Below, piece after piece: positions 5,076 to 5,474 of a stretch of DNA of 5,474 bases. The notes beneath the pieces are model-generated. The model did no database searches and was not told the DNA's origin. It saw only the letters and a list, made by a program, of their open reading frames with translations. A program made the position numbers and the translations under genes. The stretch's first letter is position 1, and each line of letters starts with the position of its first letter. Source of the stretch: Deltaproteobacteria bacterium (GTDB taxonomy: Bacteria > Desulfobacterota > Desulfobacteria > Desulfobacterales > JAFDFH01); assembly GCA_019309945.1 (NCBI GenBank), contig JAFDFH010000369.1:1-5474 (forward strand), read 5' to 3'.

Positions 5076-5108
5076 TCTAATTACTGAAATTGTAAAAGGG
5101 AGAAGAAA

Positions 5109-5474
5109 ATGGATATTGCCCGGTTATTTTCACGTCGTTCATTTATTTTGATAATGTTCTTCACCGTTATATTGTTATTCGTGGTCCAGTTGGCGTTATA
5201 TTTTGGTTTAGATGCGATGAATGCAAAGGTTTTATTATTGATAAAATCGGATGCAACTCTCCCTGAAATAAAAATGATAGCCAGTCAAATATCCATGGAT
5301 TTATATCATGTTAAGTTTTCCATAATACCCATTTTCACAGGGATATTAGGTCTTTTTGGATTTCTGCTCTGGTTCTTTTTGCGGGTTTCACTTGTTAAAC
5401 TCTTAAAAGAGACTGTGCCTTCGGATTTGATGAAAAAAGTCGAGGGTACCGCAAAAGCTGTTTCTGATAAAAAT
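5109..5474 (+). CDS. Two-helix inner-membrane protein, 5' part (possibly DUF2760 family)
   Basis: The gene is open from the ATG at 5109 to the window end (122 codons), so the C-terminus is missing. The start has AAGGGAG (5096-5102) six bases upstream. The protein begins with a basic patch (RLFSRRSF), followed by a hydrophobic helix (about 12-34). A polar segment of about 35 residues follows, then a second helix (about 74-96), then a charged, Lys-rich stretch as the window ends. This predicts both termini in the cytoplasm, a short periplasmic loop and a cytoplasmic C-terminal domain not seen here. The start and two-helix layout remind me of DUF2760 proteins of Desulfobacterota, but the diagnostic part would lie beyond the window, so this is tentative. 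It is divergent from the mla cluster; no functional link is visible. Confidence 0.75.
   Translation, partial: MDIARLFSRRSFILIMFFTVILLFVVQLALYFGLDAMNAKVLLLIKSDATLPEIKMIASQISMDLYHVKFSIIPIFTGILGLFGFLLWFFLRVSLVKLLKETVPSDLMKKVEGTAKAVSDKN

Larger units (their letters stand above)
4547..5108. other. Divergent intergenic region with two MITE copies
   Basis: This 562-base stretch separates the minus-strand mla cluster from the plus-strand gene at 5109, so it must hold promoters in both directions. I see no gene in it. More than half is two direct copies of a MITE-like element (4639-4782 and 4926-5075), separated by 143 bases. A candidate minus-strand promoter lies at 4576-4604. For the plus strand, only a TTGACA at 4810-4815 stands out, with a poor CAGATT 17 bases later. 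I could not find a convincing plus-strand promoter. Confidence 0.6.

Overview
The window looks like a piece of a Desulfobacterota (probably Desulfobacterales) chromosome. That placement is an inference from three things: a STAS-MlaE fusion permease with MlaF and a long MlaD, a small Cys-rich protein of a kind I associate with this group, and intergenic DNA full of short inverted and tandem repeats. No rRNA, tRNA or CRISPR was seen.

Layout. Positions 1-741 have no gene and hold a patchwork of repeats: a 14-bp tandem repeat (101-149) with a diverged inverted relative at 1-35, a 269-bp imperfect palindromic element (207-475), a hairpin (481-513) and a 15-bp inverted pair (602-674). Positions 742-4546 are one minus-strand gene cluster. 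Reading 5' to 3' on that strand, it contains a 72-residue Cys-rich protein, mlaE with an N-terminal STAS domain, mlaF, a small four-helix-bundle gene, and mlaD. Positions 4547-5108 are a divergent intergenic region with two direct copies of a 144-150 bp MITE-like element. A plus-strand membrane-protein gene starts at 5109 and runs off the window.

How the genes work together. MlaE (permease), MlaF (ATPase) and MlaD (periplasmic MCE subunit) form the core of an inner-membrane lipid transporter that moves phospholipid between the two membranes. The STAS domain fused to MlaE probably replaces a separate MlaB. MlaC and MlaA are not encoded here.

Main discovery candidate. The four-helix-bundle gene (23S rRNA intervening-sequence protein/S23-like family) is not an ordinary operon member. 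It lies in a 493-bp segment (1790-2282) with inverted terminal repeats, flanked by perfect 8-bp direct repeats AATATTTC (1782-1789 and 2283-2290). This is the expected signature of a transposed unit with a target-site duplication. It has landed between mlaF and mlaD, next to a small hairpin that overlaps the mlaD ribosome-binding site. The sequence therefore suggests a compact mobile element whose only gene is an IVP-type protein, outside any rRNA gene. Its arms could fold into a long stem in the mla transcript.
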